Assembly: GCA_016789035.1 (NCBI GenBank)
Contig: JAEUSC010000280.1
Span: 1 to 5,166, forward strand
Source of the DNA: Candidatus Omnitrophota bacterium
GTDB lineage: Bacteria; Omnitrophota; Gorgyraeia; Zapsychrales; Fredricksoniimonadaceae
Direction of reading: 5' to 3'
Length of the DNA stretch: 5,166 nucleotides
Positions 5,103 to 5,166 of this stretch are shown piece after piece; the stretch's first letter is position 1; each line of letters begins with the position of its first letter. The translations under genes and the position numbers were made by a program. The notes below the pieces were generated by a model that saw only the letters and a list, made by a program, of their open reading frames with translations, made no database searches and was not told the DNA's origin.

Positions 5103-5132
5103 TTCAATTAGCAATTTTCTTTCTGTTATAAT
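5103..5132 (+). promoter_or_regulatory. Promoter for the gene entering at the right edge
   Basis: A perfect -10 TATAAT at 5127-5132 stands 29 bp before the ATG at 5162. The -35 box is weak: TTCAAT at 5103-5108 with an 18-bp spacer is the best available. The sequence around it is AT-rich and holds repeated AATTGC/GCAATT words that could bind a regulator. Confidence 0.5.
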
Positions 5133-5161
5133 GACAAAAATCTAAACATTCGAAAGGACCT

Positions 5162-5166
5162 ATGCC
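5162..5166 (+). CDS. Start of a plus-strand gene cut by the window edge
   Basis: Only the first 5 nt are present (ATG plus two bases), so nothing can be said about the product. The call rests on context: a TATAAT box 29 bp upstream and AAAGGA three bases before the ATG, a rather short spacing. It diverges from the PIG-L/GNAT operon. Confidence 0.5.

Overview
This roughly balanced-GC bacterial window carries no RNA gene, CRISPR array or recognisable defence locus. All host genes that can be read in full lie on the minus strand. The organism cannot be fixed from the sequence. The mix of CATTGCGAG-type palindromic repeats, a small GIY-YIG protein of the KAGSR type, a DUF2934 protein and a DUF1016_N-nuclease fusion would fit a Gram-negative environmental or candidate-phylum bacterium such as an Omnitrophota-like lineage. 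That is a guess from general familiarity, not a result.

Left part (1-1658) is a scarred region. At the edge is the start of an exported protein (1-187, minus, TTG start), which lacks an ATG. Next comes the 3' remnant of an IS3-family element (about 273-764, plus). It keeps the second D and the E of the DDE triad but has lost the left end and the first D. Its right end lies inside the 3' part of a minus-strand gene (747-1658) encoding a DUF1016_N domain followed by a staphylococcal-nuclease-like domain. The reading frame runs into the insertion-sequence end and stops after five foreign residues, so the nuclease domain is cut just before the expected second catalytic arginine.

Middle part (1659-2467) is repeat territory. 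A standalone GIY-YIG protein (1787-2077, minus) has one palindromic repeat on one side and two copies of the same family, in the opposite orientation, on the other. A strong minus-strand intrinsic terminator (2391-2439) follows.

Right part (2468-5166) is ordered. A DUF2934 protein has its own consensus promoter, a leader of about 130 nt and the terminator above. Upstream of it lies a two-gene operon: a secreted PIG-L-type deacetylase whose last codons overlap the start of a GNAT acetyltransferase by 11 nt. The Shine-Dalgarno site of the acetyltransferase lies inside the deacetylase gene. The PIG-L operon has an extended -10 promoter. On the other side of the same intergenic region a plus-strand promoter and ribosome site lead to a gene that begins 5 nt before the window ends.

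The clearest functional pairing is the deacetylase and acetyltransferase, which suggests amino-sugar or related amide chemistry. The most unusual protein is the DUF1016_N-nuclease fusion with an apparent degenerate copy of its own nuclease module. I see no strong evidence for a wholly new multi-gene system.
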